Source: Marinobacter alexandrii (lineage in GTDB: Bacteria > Pseudomonadota > Gammaproteobacteria > Pseudomonadales > Oleiphilaceae). From it: a stretch of DNA of 64,000 bases. The notes beneath the pieces are model-generated. The model searched no databases, was not told where the DNA came from, and was given only the letters and a program-made list of their open reading frames with translations. This document shows, piece by piece, positions 38,876-47,953 of the stretch. The translations under genes and the position numbers were made by a program. Location of the stretch: contig NZ_SWKM01000016.1 of the NCBI RefSeq assembly GCF_005871205.1, forward strand, positions 1-64,000, given 5' to 3'. The first letter of the stretch is position 1. Every line of letters starts with the position of its first letter.

Positions 38876-39990
38876 GGGGTGTCCTCCAGAGGCAGGAAGA
38901 TGATGAAGTCGGTTCGGCCGAGCTCGCTTTCGCACTCGACCAGACCGCGATGTTGCCCGATGATGCTTTGGGTGATGGATAGCCCCAGGCCGGTGCCGCT
39001 GGCACGGCCGCTGATCATCGGGTAGAAGATGTTTTGCAACAGGTCCGGCGGTATGCCGGGCCCGTTATCGATCACGTCGACTCGGCAGACGAGGCGATGG
39101 CGCCGGTTGCCGATGGTGAACTGGCGCAAGGCGCGGGTTCGGAAAGTGATGGTGGGCGGCGCTTCACCCCGGTGACCGGTCTGGTTCTCGAAGGCGGCTT
39201 CCATGGCATTGCGGGCGATGTTCAGGAACGCCTGAATCAGTTGTTCCTTGTCGCCCGAAAATTCGGGAATGCTGGGATCGTAGTCACGGCGGAACAACAG
39301 ACGACCTTTGCTCTCCGCTTCCAGCAGTGTGCCAACCCGTTCCAGCACTTCGTGCACGTTGGTTTCAGCCAGCTTCAGTGCCTTGTTCGGGCCGAGCATG
39401 CGGTCAACAAGGCTGCGCAGGCGGTCGGCCTCATCGATGATGACGCGAGTGTATTCGCGCTGGTCTTCGTCGTTCAGTTCGCGATCGAGCAGTTGCGCTG
39501 CGCCCCGAATGCCGCCCAGTGGGTTTTTGATTTCGTGGGCCATGCCGCGCACCAGGATTCGTGTGGTTTCCTGCTGCGAGATGATGTCTTCTTCCCGACT
39601 GATGCGAAGCAGGCGATCCCGAGGCTGGATCTCAATGAGCAATTCAACGGGATCTAGACTAATGGGGGTTACCGAGTAATCCACCGTCAACCGTGATCCG
39701 CTGGCCAGCACGAACTCGGCTTCTCGCCGGGTGTAGGATTGGCCATTTTCAGCGGCGAAATGAAGGGTTTTCAGGGCGTCTTCGGAATCAATAAGGATGT
39801 CATCAAATAGCTGACCGCGGCTCCGGGTCATGCTGGTTTCGAACAGACTTTCTGCGGCCGGATTGAAGTAACGAATCCTCAGGCTGTCCTCCAGCACCAG
39901 GACCGCCGTGGTGAGGCTGTCCAGGATGCGCTTATCGGCGTTTGTGGTGGCCGTGGGCAGTGCCATGTATGAATCCCGTTGGTTCGACAT
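38872..39990 (-). CDS. ntrB: Nitrogen regulation sensor kinase NtrB
   Basis: The 372-residue soluble histidine kinase has a PAS domain (about 20-125), the H-box RGMAHEIKNPLGG with His152, the N-box LNIARNAMEA and the ATP lid DNGPGIPPDLLQNIFYP...GTGLGLS. NtrB phosphorylates or dephosphorylates NtrC in response to PII. A second ATG at 39966 is possible. An NtrC-like site lies about 200 bases upstream. Confidence 0.97.
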   Translation of the reverse strand: MSNQRDSYMALPTATTNADKRILDSLTTAVLVLEDSLRIRYFNPAAESLFETSMTRSRGQLFDDILIDSEDALKTLHFAAENGQSYTRREAEFVLASGSRLTVDYSVTPISLDPVELLIEIQPRDRLLRISREEDIISQQETTRILVRGMAHEIKNPLGGIRGAAQLLDRELNDEDQREYTRVIIDEADRLRSLVDRMLGPNKALKLAETNVHEVLERVGTLLEAESKGRLLFRRDYDPSIPEFSGDKEQLIQAFLNIARNAMEAAFENQTGHRGEAPPTITFRTRALRQFTIGNRRHRLVCRVDVIDNGPGIPPDLLQNIFYPMISGRASGTGLGLSITQSIIGQHRGLVECESELGRTDFIIFLPLEDTP

Positions 39991-40193
39991 TGTGAGTGTG
40001 ATGACCTTCCAATGTTTGCAAGAAGCGAACCACTTTAAAGGTCAGTATAGAAAGAGTGGGCAAACGGCGGGCATGTGCGTCAAACAGCGCCGAGTTGTGC
40101 CGTACGCTGGTGCGCTAGTTGAGGGGAATAGTTGACCAGCCCGGCAGTTGCGCCCTGTTGCTGGTCAGAGTATGGCGTGTTTGTGGTGCGGGC

Positions 40194-40208
40194 GCACCAA
40201 AATAGTGC
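40194..40208. promoter_or_regulatory. NtrC-binding-like site upstream of ntrB
   Basis: GCACCAAAATAGTGC matches 13 of 15 positions of the Escherichia coli glnA upstream site GCACCAACATGGTGC (recalled). It overlaps a second dyad GGTGC-GGGC-GCACC just before it. No sigma54 promoter was found between it and ntrB. Confidence 0.5.
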
Positions 40209-40214
40209 GACAGG

Positions 40215-40739
40215 CTAGTTAGCGACGGATGGGCGGTGAACGGTAAAGCTGATGGCTGGGCCGGTTTTCACCTGAACACCATTTTCATCAACGATGTGTA
40301 CGCGGGCGTTGTGGGTGCCTCGGAACACATTGCGTACACTAACAGAGCCGGAAGTACTCTGGCCTACCGGTTGTCCGTCCAGCGTAACCTCGTACTTGTG
40401 GCCGGCTTGAAGGCCCGGAGTGCTGCGGACTTCAAACTGGATGTCGCCGCTGCCGCTGTGAAAGGCCTGATTGTTTTCGGGGTAGGCGAAGCCAACGCTT
40501 TCGTACACCGAACCTTCGCGTTTGACTTCCTCGCGCAGCTTGTCGGTTTCACGCACATTTTGCGGCTTCGGTAGAGTCACGGTTGTGACCGGCTTGACCT
40601 CTACGGCTTCGGAGCCGTCCGACGGCTCGTCGGAGAAGGTGACGTTGCCTTGGGCATCCACATTCCGGTAAACCTCTGCGACCGCGGGGCCGGCCAGCAA
40701 AATCAGGGCTGCGGCGAATAGTCCGGTCCTTGGTTTCAT
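40215..40739 (-). CDS. Periplasmic DUF4124-domain protein
   Basis: The ATG at 40739 gives 174 residues with a signal peptide (MKPRTGLFAAALILLAGPAVA). The DUF4124 motif follows (EVYRNVDAQGNVTFSDEP), and a C-terminal beta-rich domain resembles an Ig-like fold (SGSGDIQFEVRSTPGLQAGHKYEVTLDG). A GTG six bases earlier is less likely. DUF4124 genes are often found beside glnA/ntrBC in gammaproteobacteria, but their function is unknown. It lies between glnA and ntrB on the same strand. Confidence 0.82.
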   Translation of the reverse strand: MKPRTGLFAAALILLAGPAVAEVYRNVDAQGNVTFSDEPSDGSEAVEVKPVTTVTLPKPQNVRETDKLREEVKREGSVYESVGFAYPENNQAFHSGSGDIQFEVRSTPGLQAGHKYEVTLDGQPVGQSTSGSVSVRNVFRGTHNARVHIVDENGVQVKTGPAISFTVHRPSVAN

Positions 40740-40860
40740 AAGCACACCTGTATTGATGGTTTTCTCGATTATCTGCGGCCCCCGTCATCAATTCAACGTC
40801 CCTGAGGCAGGTTGTTAGTTACATATCGTTAAGGACGGCAGGCACTGTTTATTAGGCCAT

Positions 40861-40888
40861 AAAAAAGCCCCGCACTGGGCGGGGCTTT
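40861..40888 (-). terminator. Rho-independent terminator of glnA
   Basis: On the minus strand the ten-base arms AAAGCCCCGC / GCGGGGCTTT (five-base loop) are followed by a run of T residues. Confidence 0.88.
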
Positions 40889-40892
40889 GTCA

Positions 40893-40913
40893 CAAACCGG
40901 AGGGTCCGGTTTG
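40893..40913 (-). other. Second hairpin downstream of glnA
   Basis: Perfect nine-base arms CAAACCGGA / TCCGGTTTG with a three-base loop lie between the glnA stop and its terminator. The tandem structure may protect the glnA transcript 3' end. Confidence 0.6.
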
Positions 40914-40932
40914 AATTAGCAGAGCGGACTGC

Positions 40933-42336
40933 TTAGCAAGAGTAGTACAGCTCGAACTCGACCGGGTGAGTGGTCATGTTCAGGCGCTCTACTTCACCGC
41001 GCTTCAGGTCCACGTAGCCCTGGATCATGTCTTCAGTGAAGACGCCGCCACGGGTCAGGAACTCGTGGTCTGCTTCCAGGCAATCCAGTGCTTCGGCCAG
41101 AGTTTCGGCAACAACCGGAATGTTCAGTGCTTCTTCCTTCGGCAGGTCGTACAGATCCTTGTCCATGGCATCGCCAGGGTGGATCTTGTTCTGGATGCCG
41201 TCCAGGCCAGCCATCATCAGGGCTGCGAAGGCCAGGTACGGGTTGGCAGAGGCATCCGGGAAGCGAACTTCGATGCGACGTGCTTTCGGGCTGTTCACGT
41301 ACGGGATACGGATGGAGGCAGAGCGGTTACGGGCAGAGTAGGCCAGCATAACCGGAGCTTCGAAGCCCGGAACCAGACGCTTGTAAGAGTTGGTGGAGCT
41401 GTTGGTGAAGGCGTTGATGGCCTTGGCGTGCTTGATAACACCACCGATGTAGTACAGAGCCGCTTCGCTCAGGCCCGCGTAGCTGTCGCCGGCAAACAGG
41501 TTCTTGCCGTCTTTGCTCAGGGACATGTGAACGTGCATACCGGAACCGTTATCACCCACTACCGGCTTCGGCATGAAAGTGGCGGTTTTGCCATAGGCGT
41601 GGGCCACGTTGTGTACGCAGTACTTCAGGATCTGTACTTCGTCGGCTTTCTTGGTCAGGGTGTTGGCGCCAACACCGATTTCACACTGGCCAGCTGTACC
41701 CACTTCGTGGTGGTGTACTTCGATGTCCAGGCCCATGGACTCCATGGCGGCACACATGGCGCCACGCAGGTCGTGCAGGCTGTCGACCGGCGGAACCGGG
41801 AAGTAACCGCCTTTAACACCCGGACGGTGGCCGATGTTGTTGCGGTCGAAATCTTCGCCCGAAACCCAGGCGGCTTCCTCGGAGTGGATAGAGTAGCCAG
41901 CGCCTTTCATGTCCACTTCCCATTTGACCGAGTCAAATACGAAGAACTCAGGCTCCGGTCCGAACAGGGCGCCATCGGCGATGCCGGTAGACTTCAGGTA
42001 CTCTTCAGCACGACGGGCAACGGAACGCGGGTCGCGCTCATAACCCTGCATGGTTGAAGGCTCAACAATGTCACAGGTGATGTTGAGGGTGGTTTCTTCA
42101 GTGAACGGGTCCAGGACAGAGCTGGAATCGTCTGGCATCAGAATCATGTCGGATTCGTTGATGCCCTTCCAGCCGGAGATTGAAGAACCGTCGAACATCT
42201 TGCCGTCTGCGAAGAAGTCCTCGTCCACCTCTGAGGCGGGCAGGGTCACGTGCTGCTCTTTACCACGGCTGTCGGTGAAGCGCATGTCTACCCACTTCAC
42301 TTCGTGTTCTTTGATCAGATCAATTGTCTTGGACAT
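40933..42336 (-). CDS. glnA: Glutamine synthetase, type I (adenylylation-regulated)
   Basis: The protein is 467 residues, the length of the dodecameric GSI-beta enzyme, which makes glutamine from glutamate, ammonia and ATP. The beta-grasp domain ([18 protein letters not shown]) and catalytic signatures ([34 protein letters not shown]) are intact. The loop DLYDLP holds the Tyr that GlnE (50881-53784) adenylylates. A sigma54-type promoter lies about 150 bases upstream. Confidence 0.99.
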   Translation of the reverse strand: MSKTIDLIKEHEVKWVDMRFTDSRGKEQHVTLPASEVDEDFFADGKMFDGSSISGWKGINESDMILMPDDSSSVLDPFTEETTLNITCDIVEPSTMQGYERDPRSVARRAEEYLKSTGIADGALFGPEPEFFVFDSVKWEVDMKGAGYSIHSEEAAWVSGEDFDRNNIGHRPGVKGGYFPVPPVDSLHDLRGAMCAAMESMGLDIEVHHHEVGTAGQCEIGVGANTLTKKADEVQILKYCVHNVAHAYGKTATFMPKPVVGDNGSGMHVHMSLSKDGKNLFAGDSYAGLSEAALYYIGGVIKHAKAINAFTNSSTNSYKRLVPGFEAPVMLAYSARNRSASIRIPYVNSPKARRIEVRFPDASANPYLAFAALMMAGLDGIQNKIHPGDAMDKDLYDLPKEEALNIPVVAETLAEALDCLEADHEFLTRGGVFTEDMIQGYVDLKRGEVERLNMTTHPVEFELYYSC

Positions 42337-42493
42337 TGTGCATGCTCCGTTAGTTATCCCGCATTGGCGGGCGTATACGTGTTCGTTTTGCCGGATCGTT
42401 CAGCGTGACTGATATCCGATCTTTTATTCAGGCATTGCAGCTTAGCAAAAGCTCTAGCCACTTACCCTGCAAATTTCGGCTGGTTTCGGTTAA

Positions 42494-42508
42494 GCAAGGC
42501 GCTTGCCA
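42494..42508 (-). promoter_or_regulatory. Sigma54-type promoter of glnA
   Basis: On the minus strand TGGCAAGCGCCTTGC matches the consensus TGGCACGNNNNTTGC with the required ten bases between the invariant GG and GC, followed by T. Transcription would begin near 42482, leaving a leader of about 145 bases before glnA. Confidence 0.75.
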
Positions 42509-42606
42509 ATTTTTGGGGCGTGCTCCGAAAGCGCACAGTGGTGCGGCTTGTGGCGCTTCTTTGGGTGTGGCGGGGCTTTGTTCTGGCGCAAACCCTTGCG
42601 GCCATT

Positions 42607-42621
42607 GCACCACTATAGCGC
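42607..42621. promoter_or_regulatory. NtrC-binding-like enhancer site upstream of glnA
   Basis: GCACCACTATAGCGC, flanked by T and A as TGCAC...GCGCA, is close to the NtrC dyad and lies roughly 125-140 bases upstream of the predicted glnA start, the usual enhancer distance. A weaker GCAC-AGTG-GTGC dyad lies between them (42533-42544). Confidence 0.5.
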
Positions 42622-42665
42622 ATCAATGCTGAAGCGTGTTCGTTTGTGGTGCAGGGATGCTCGGC

Positions 42666-42687
42666 GCAGATATAGTCGTTTATCTGC
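42666..42687. promoter_or_regulatory. Unassigned operator-like palindrome between glnA and typA
   Basis: Perfect seven-base arms GCAGATA and TATCTGC are separated by eight bases, and TATAAT (42689-42694) follows directly on the plus strand. The layout suits a dimeric helix-turn-helix regulator acting on a promoter toward typA, although no good -35 box is visible. Confidence 0.45.
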
Positions 42688-42883
42688 ATATAATCAGTCT
42701 GGACTTTTCGATATACTGCGCACCGCCTCATTTGCTCCCGAACCTTTCTAGCTGGTTGGGACGCACCGATGCCGCCCGGTATCGGACAATGGGTTCACTT
42801 TACGGATTTGAGACGGCATGTGAGAGGTTTTTCCTCCTTAAGACCCTCTCAGGTCAATGAAAGCATGCCGCAGGATTATAGTT

Positions 42884-44695
42884 GTGATTGAAAAGCTTCG
42901 TAATATCGCCATCATCGCGCACGTCGACCATGGTAAGACGACCCTCGTTGACAAACTGCTGCGCCAATCCGGCACGTTGGACCGCAAAGAGCTCGAAAAC
43001 GAGCGCGTTATGGACTCCAACGACCAGGAAAAAGAGCGTGGTATCACCATTCTGGCCAAGAACACGGCCCTGAAATGGAATGAGTACGATATCAACATCG
43101 TCGACACCCCGGGCCACGCCGATTTTGGCGGCGAAGTGGAGCGGGTAATGAGCATGGTGGATTGTGTGTTGTTGGTGGTCGATTCTATCGATGGCCCGAT
43201 GCCGCAAACCCGCTTTGTAACCCAGAAAGCATTCGCGGCTGGCCTGCGTCCGATCGTTATCGTGAACAAGATCGACCGTCCGGGCGCACGTCCGGACTGG
43301 GTCGTTGATCAGGTGTTCGATCTGTTTGATGCCCTGGGTGCCACTGAAGAGCAACTGGACTTCCCGATTGTTTATGCCAGCGCCTTGAACGGCATTGCCG
43401 GTATGGATCACGAAAACCTGGACGACAACATGGATGCCGTGTTCCAGGCAATAGTCGACCACGTGCCCGCGCCGAACGTTGATATGGACGGCCCGTTCCA
43501 GATGCAGATCTCCCAGCTGGACTACAACAGCTTCCTGGGTGTAATCGGTATCGGTCGCATCATGCGGGGCAAGGTCAAGACCAACTCCCCGGTGACCGCC
43601 ATTGGCGCCGACGGCAAGAAGCGCAACGGCCGTATCCTCAAGATCATGGGGCATTCCGGTTTGCAGCGCGTTGAAGTTGAGGAAGCCCAGGCGGGTGATA
43701 TTGTCTGCGTAAGCGGTATGGATGAGCTGTTTATCTCCGATACCCTGTGTGACCAGTCCCAGGTTGAAGCGCTGCCGCCACTGACCGTAGACGAGCCGAC
43801 CGTTTCCATGACCTTCCAGGTCAATGACTCGCCGTTCGCAGGTAAGGAAGGCAAGTACGTGACCAGTCGTAACATTAAAGAGCGTCTGGAAAAGGAGCTG
43901 CTGCACAACGTTGCTCTGCGCGTGGAAGAAGGTGAGTCCGCCGACAAGTTCAAAGTGTCCGGTCGTGGTGAGCTACACCTGTCGGTTCTGATCGAGAACA
44001 TGCGTCGCGAAAATTTCGAGCTGGCGGTTGGCCGGCCGGAAGTGGTTATCCGCGAAGTTGACGGCGTGAAGCAAGAGCCGTACGAAAATGTCATCGTCGA
44101 CATTGAAGAGCAGCACCAGGGTCCTGTCATGGAGCAGATGGGTCTGCGTAAAGGCGATCTGACCAACATGGTTCCGGACGGTAAAGGACGCATGCGTCTT
44201 GATTACACTATCCCGGCCCGTGGTCTGATTGGCTTCCGCAACACCTTCCTGACCATGACTTCAGGCACCGGTATCCTGACCTCCACCTTCAGTCATTACG
44301 GCCCGATCAAGGTCGGTGACGTTACCAGTCGCCAGAACGGTGTTCTGGTGTCCATGGCGACAGGCACGGCGCTGACTTACTCGCTGGAAACCCTGCAGAG
44401 TCGCGGCAAGCTGTTCCTGGATCCGGGTCAGGAAATCTACGAAGGTCAGCTGTGCGGCATTCACAGCCGTGACAACGACATGGTCATGAACCCGACCAAA
44501 GGCAAGAAGCTCGACAACATGCGTGCTTCTGGCAAGGACGAGGTTATTGGCCTGGTGCCGCCGATCAAGTTCACCCTTGAGCAGGCGCTGGAGTTCATCG
44601 ATGACGACGAGCTGGTGGAGGTGACGCCCAAGTCCATTCGCCTGCGTAAGAAGTTGTTGACGGAGAACGAGCGCAAACGCGCCAAGAAGAAGTAA
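42884..44695 (+). CDS. typA: Ribosome-associated GTPase TypA/BipA
   Basis: The GTG at 42884 ([25 protein letters not shown]) gives 603 residues and matches the family N-terminus. An upstream ATG at 42857 would add nine residues. G motifs [24 protein letters not shown] and [10 protein letters not shown] are intact, and the C-terminal TypA-specific domain is present. TypA is an EF-G-like GTPase needed for 50S assembly and growth at low temperature or under stress. Confidence 0.97.
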   Translation: MIEKLRNIAIIAHVDHGKTTLVDKLLRQSGTLDRKELENERVMDSNDQEKERGITILAKNTALKWNEYDINIVDTPGHADFGGEVERVMSMVDCVLLVVDSIDGPMPQTRFVTQKAFAAGLRPIVIVNKIDRPGARPDWVVDQVFDLFDALGATEEQLDFPIVYASALNGIAGMDHENLDDNMDAVFQAIVDHVPAPNVDMDGPFQMQISQLDYNSFLGVIGIGRIMRGKVKTNSPVTAIGADGKKRNGRILKIMGHSGLQRVEVEEAQAGDIVCVSGMDELFISDTLCDQSQVEALPPLTVDEPTVSMTFQVNDSPFAGKEGKYVTSRNIKERLEKELLHNVALRVEEGESADKFKVSGRGELHLSVLIENMRRENFELAVGRPEVVIREVDGVKQEPYENVIVDIEEQHQGPVMEQMGLRKGDLTNMVPDGKGRMRLDYTIPARGLIGFRNTFLTMTSGTGILTSTFSHYGPIKVGDVTSRQNGVLVSMATGTALTYSLETLQSRGKLFLDPGQEIYEGQLCGIHSRDNDMVMNPTKGKKLDNMRASGKDEVIGLVPPIKFTLEQALEFIDDDELVEVTPKSIRLRKKLLTENERKRAKKK

Positions 44696-44713
44696 ATCCC
44701 AGTAGGGATTGCT

Positions 44714-44748
44714 AAGGGGGCGGGTCAGGTTTGATCCGCCCCTTTTTG
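44714..44748 (+). terminator. Rho-independent terminator of typA
   Basis: GGGGCGG and CCGCCCC arms about a 12-base loop are followed by TTTTTG. Confidence 0.88.
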
Positions 44749-44793
44749 TTCATATCAGCTACACTCCGGTTAAACCCTTTTCCGGATCGCGTC

Positions 44794-45756
44794 ATGCTCA
44801 CCCTCTACCCCGACATCAAGCCCAACGCCCAGCACCGCATTGCGGTGGACCCGCCTCACGAACTCTACGTGGAAGAGAGTGGAAATCCAGAGGGTATTCC
44901 GGTGCTGGTGGTTCATGGCGGCCCCGGTGGCGGCTGCGAAGATTTTCATCGGCGCTTCTTCGACGCCGAGCGATTTCGCATCATCCTGATGGATCAGCGA
45001 GGTGCAGGGCGTTCTTCTCCCCTGGCGGAGCTTGAAGGTAATAGCACGGACAAGCTGGTCCAAGATATGGAAACGGTGCGGTCCTTCTTGGGGGTCGACA
45101 AGTGGCTCCTGTTTGGTGGCAGTTGGGGGTCAACACTCAGTCTGGTGTATGCACAGGCCCATCCTGAGCGAGTCCTGGGTCTGGTATTGCGGGGCATCTT
45201 CCTGTGTCGTCCGCGAGATATCCAATGGTTCTATCAGGACGGTGCCAGTCGGGTGTTTCCAGATTACTGGCAAGACTTTGAGGCCCAGATACCGTTTGAA
45301 GAGCGGGGTGACATGGTTGCGGCCTATTACAAAAGACTTACAAGTTCTAACGAATTGGAACAAATTCAGGCGGCCAAGGCCTGGTCCGTCTGGGAAGGGC
45401 GCTGCGCTACATTGCACCCCAATCCGCGGGTGGTGGAGCATTTCGGGCATCCTCACGTTGCCATTGCTCTGGCACGCATCGAGTGCCATTACTTCATGAA
45501 CCGTGCTTTCCTGGAGCCAGATCAGATCGTGCGGGACGCTCGTACTTTGGCTGATATTCCGGGCATCATTGTCCATGGACGCTACGACATGGTTTGCCCG
45601 CTGGATAACGCACTCACGCTTAGCAAAGCCTGGCCCGGAGCCGATCTTCGGATTATCCGGGATGCTGGGCATTCTGCCTCTGAACCGGCGATTGTTGATG
45701 CCCTGATCCGAGGGGTGGAAGAGGTGGTCGCCAAATCTGGAGAAAGTGCGAGCTAG
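44794..45756 (+). CDS. pip: Proline iminopeptidase (S33 family)
   Basis: The ATG at 44794 (MLTLYPDIKPNAQHRIAVD) gives 320 residues, the family size. The alpha/beta hydrolase shows the oxyanion motif HGGPGGG (41-47), the nucleophile Ser110 in GGSWGSTL, Asp in VHGRYDMVCP and His in DAGHSASEP. It removes N-terminal proline from peptides and is probably cytoplasmic. The frame extends upstream without similarity. Confidence 0.94.
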   Translation: MLTLYPDIKPNAQHRIAVDPPHELYVEESGNPEGIPVLVVHGGPGGGCEDFHRRFFDAERFRIILMDQRGAGRSSPLAELEGNSTDKLVQDMETVRSFLGVDKWLLFGGSWGSTLSLVYAQAHPERVLGLVLRGIFLCRPRDIQWFYQDGASRVFPDYWQDFEAQIPFEERGDMVAAYYKRLTSSNELEQIQAAKAWSVWEGRCATLHPNPRVVEHFGHPHVAIALARIECHYFMNRAFLEPDQIVRDARTLADIPGIIVHGRYDMVCPLDNALTLSKAWPGADLRIIRDAGHSASEPAIVDALIRGVEEVVAKSGESAS

Positions 45757-45848
45757 TCGTACTTTTTGATGGTTGCGGTTCGTTAATCCTGCCGATAGAC
45801 TCAGTATCCATTCGACGTTCTCCTGCTTAACAATTTCTAGAGAAGTGC

Positions 45849-46298
45849 ATGAAAGGGCTCATCCAGCGAGTATCGGAAGCCAGTGTCGTCGTGAGCAACC
45901 AGCGAGTTGGCGCCATCAGGCACGGCCTGCTTCTGTTGTTGGGCGTTGAACGCGGCGATGCGGATGCGCAGGCCAGGGAATTGTGCCGAAAGGTACTGAC
46001 TTACCGAGTGTTTCCTGATGACCAGGGCCGCATGAACCGGAGCCTGCTGGATACCGGTGGAGAGCTTCTTGTTGTTCCCCAATTTACACTTGCTGCCGAC
46101 ACGGCCTCGGGCACACGCCCTGGCTTCTCCAGTGCGGCTGCTCCTGATTTGGCGGAAACGCTTTACCGCACGTTTATAACGACTGCGCAGGCTGAGCTTG
46201 GCAGCGAGCGGGTAGCCGAGGGCAGGTTCGGTGCCGATATGAAAGTTCAACTGATCAATGACGGCCCGGTAACTTTCATGCTGGAGGTTACGGACTGA
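45849..46298 (+). CDS. dtd: D-aminoacyl-tRNA deacylase
   Basis: The 149-residue protein starts MKGLIQRVSEASVVV and frees tRNAs charged with D-amino acids. The active-site cross-subunit motif GPVT near the C-terminus (INDGPVTF) is intact. The first motif, normally SQFTLAAD, reads PQFTLAAD (Pro77). The rest of the motif and of the fold is conserved, so the protein is probably functional. Confidence 0.94.
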   Translation: MKGLIQRVSEASVVVSNQRVGAIRHGLLLLLGVERGDADAQARELCRKVLTYRVFPDDQGRMNRSLLDTGGELLVVPQFTLAADTASGTRPGFSSAAAPDLAETLYRTFITTAQAELGSERVAEGRFGADMKVQLINDGPVTFMLEVTD

Positions 46299-46818
46299 AT
46301 AAGCTTTCCGTAAGAATTGTGCTTTGCACCATGATGAGGCGAACAAGCCCCTGGTGAAATTGATTGGTGCGCTTCACGGCGCGTGATCTGCGGGCAAGAG
46401 CTTCTGTCATGACTTTGTAATTATTAAGATATTGATTGGTAAGGGGTAACTAAATTTTGGCCCCGATATTGTAGAAAGAACGTGAGGTGGCTTCTGAGTG
46501 CTGAATGGCATAAACACTTGCCTTTCTGGTGCAAAACGAGCTAAAAATGCAGCGCTGAAAGTTTGCAAAAACAGGTGGCTTGTATTAAAACAGGTTCATC
46601 ATGCAGGGCTTTAACAAAGACCTGTAAGTAACTGAGCTTAAAAGATCTGCTGGGAAGCGGATCTTAATAACTAGAAGAAAAGTTATCCTGATTGTCACGA
46701 AACTGACATGGGGGTAATACAGAATCGGGCCTATCCAGCGAAGACTGGTAATGCCTTACAAAATCGGGACAAGAACCCGTCGCTAAAACCTGAGTTAACT
46801 CAAAAAGGAAGACGCAAA
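46299..46818. other. Intergenic region upstream of the porin
   Basis: This 520-base AT-rich gap has no convincing gene. It contains two copies of AAAACAGGT about 20 bases apart, a hairpin AAGATCTGC / GCGGATCTT (46642-46665, no T run), and a Pho-box-like repeat (46692-46709) close to the porin. Confidence 0.6.
46692..46709 (+). promoter_or_regulatory. Pho-box-like element upstream of the porin
   Basis: TTGTCAC-GAAA-CTGACAT is two seven-base units at 11-base spacing, resembling the PhoB site CTGTCAT-N4-CTGTCAT in 5 of 7 and 6 of 7 positions. CAGAAT (46720-46725) ten bases later could be the -10 box. Confidence 0.4.
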
Positions 46819-47826
46819 ATGAAAAAAACGCTCATCGCATCCGCTATTGCAGCAGCGACCTTCTCTGGCTCCGCGCTGGCTATGGAGAGCGCCTCTGAAC
46901 TGGCCGCACGCATGGATTCCATGCCTTCTGTTTACGGTAACATCCAGTACGTTGTTTACCATTCCGATGTTAAGGGTGGCGAAAACGGTATTGAGCACGC
47001 TGACAACGGTTCAACCATCGGTGTAAAGCACGACCACGAAATCGCTCCTGGCATCACCGGTTTCTTCAAGCTGGAGCTTGAAGGTCTGGCCGCTGACGAC
47101 AAGGACCGTGAATCCGGTCTGGAAGACGTCGATGAGGCATACATCGGTGTTAAGGGTGACAGCTTTGGTCAGCTGTGGGTTGGCTCTGACGACTCCACTT
47201 ATGAAAGCGCCATCGACAAGATCGCCAACTTCTACGAGTTCGGTGCCTTCAACTTCGGTGGTGGCTATGAAACTGGCGAAGGTGACTTGATTCAATACAA
47301 GACTCCGTCCTTCGGTGGTCTGGTTCTGGGCGCCGCCGTTCAGATCAACGGCGATCTGGACGACGCCACCCTGCCGGACAAGGGCGCCGACAAGTCCTAT
47401 CCGTACCAGCTGGCCGCTACCTATGCAGTTGACAATGTTGAAGTGGCTGTGGCCATGGATTCCAACGACGGCGCCGGCGGTGGTAACAATGAAAACACCT
47501 ATGGCCTGCGCGCTACTGTCGGCCTGGACGCTCTGAGCCTGACCGGTCAGTACCAGACTCGCAAAGACGTTGGTGACCGTTACGGTATCCACGCTGTCTA
47601 TTCTGTAGGTCCGAATCAGTTCGCAGCTACTTACGAGCTGGATGTTGCTGACGATGCGAACGACACTGAGCGTGACACCATCACTCTGCAGGCGCTGCAC
47701 AACCTGTCTGACCACATGTACGTGTACGTTGAAGGCTACCTGGGTAACGGTGACGACGGTGTATACGGTGTTGCCGACGAAAGCGAGCGTTCTGCGCTGG
47801 CCGTTGGTGGTGTTTACTACTTCTGA
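46819..47826 (+). CDS. Outer membrane porin (general Gram-negative porin family)
   Basis: The ATG at 46819 with AAGGAAG upstream gives 335 residues. An earlier in-frame ATG at 46708 lies in the regulatory region and is rejected. A signal peptide (MKKTLIASAIAAATFSGSALA) precedes a mature part with alternating hydrophobic strands, acidic loops (DVADDANDTERD) and the terminal aromatic VGGVYYF recognised by the BAM complex. It forms a 16-strand trimeric pore by family. The acidic composition fits a marine host. Substrate preference is unknown. Confidence 0.92.
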   Translation: MKKTLIASAIAAATFSGSALAMESASELAARMDSMPSVYGNIQYVVYHSDVKGGENGIEHADNGSTIGVKHDHEIAPGITGFFKLELEGLAADDKDRESGLEDVDEAYIGVKGDSFGQLWVGSDDSTYESAIDKIANFYEFGAFNFGGGYETGEGDLIQYKTPSFGGLVLGAAVQINGDLDDATLPDKGADKSYPYQLAATYAVDNVEVAVAMDSNDGAGGGNNENTYGLRATVGLDALSLTGQYQTRKDVGDRYGIHAVYSVGPNQFAATYELDVADDANDTERDTITLQALHNLSDHMYVYVEGYLGNGDDGVYGVADESERSALAVGGVYYF

Positions 47827-47865
47827 TCCGTCACACCTGACGATCAGTTGAGTAACACAGCAAAA

Positions 47866-47896
47866 GAGCCGATCCTCCGGGGTCGGCTTTTTTTTT
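47866..47896 (+). terminator. Rho-independent terminator of the porin
   Basis: AGCCGATCC / GGTCGGCT arms are followed by a run of nine T residues. Confidence 0.88.
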
Positions 47897-47953
47897 GTGT
47901 CGAGTTTCGTGATAGTTTAATAGGCTAGATTGATAACACTCAGCGGTGTGCGT

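Larger units (their letters stand above)
42337..42883. other. Divergent intergenic region glnA / typA
   Basis: This 547-base gap holds the glnA sigma54 promoter and NtrC-like sites (42494-42621), the palindrome at 42666-42687 and the typA leader. I see no further coding potential that looks real. Confidence 0.7.

Noticed and set aside
40173..40190. Possible sigma54 promoter before ntrB (plus-strand TGGCGTG...GTGC)
   Set aside because: Wrong strand for ntrB and wrong GG/GC spacing.
40966..42057. 363-codon plus-strand frame opposite glnA
   Set aside because: Shadow of glnA codon usage; no motifs.
42445..42460. Second sigma54-like sequence upstream of glnA (minus strand TGGCTAG...TTTTGCT)
   Set aside because: The invariant GG and GC are 11 rather than 10 bases apart. 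The site at 42494-42508 fits better.
42854..43906. 350-codon minus-strand frame opposite typA
   Set aside because: Shadow of a conserved GTPase gene; no motifs.
46708..46818. N-terminal extension of the porin from an upstream ATG
   Set aside because: It would bury the clear signal peptide at residue 38 and overlaps the Pho-box-like element.
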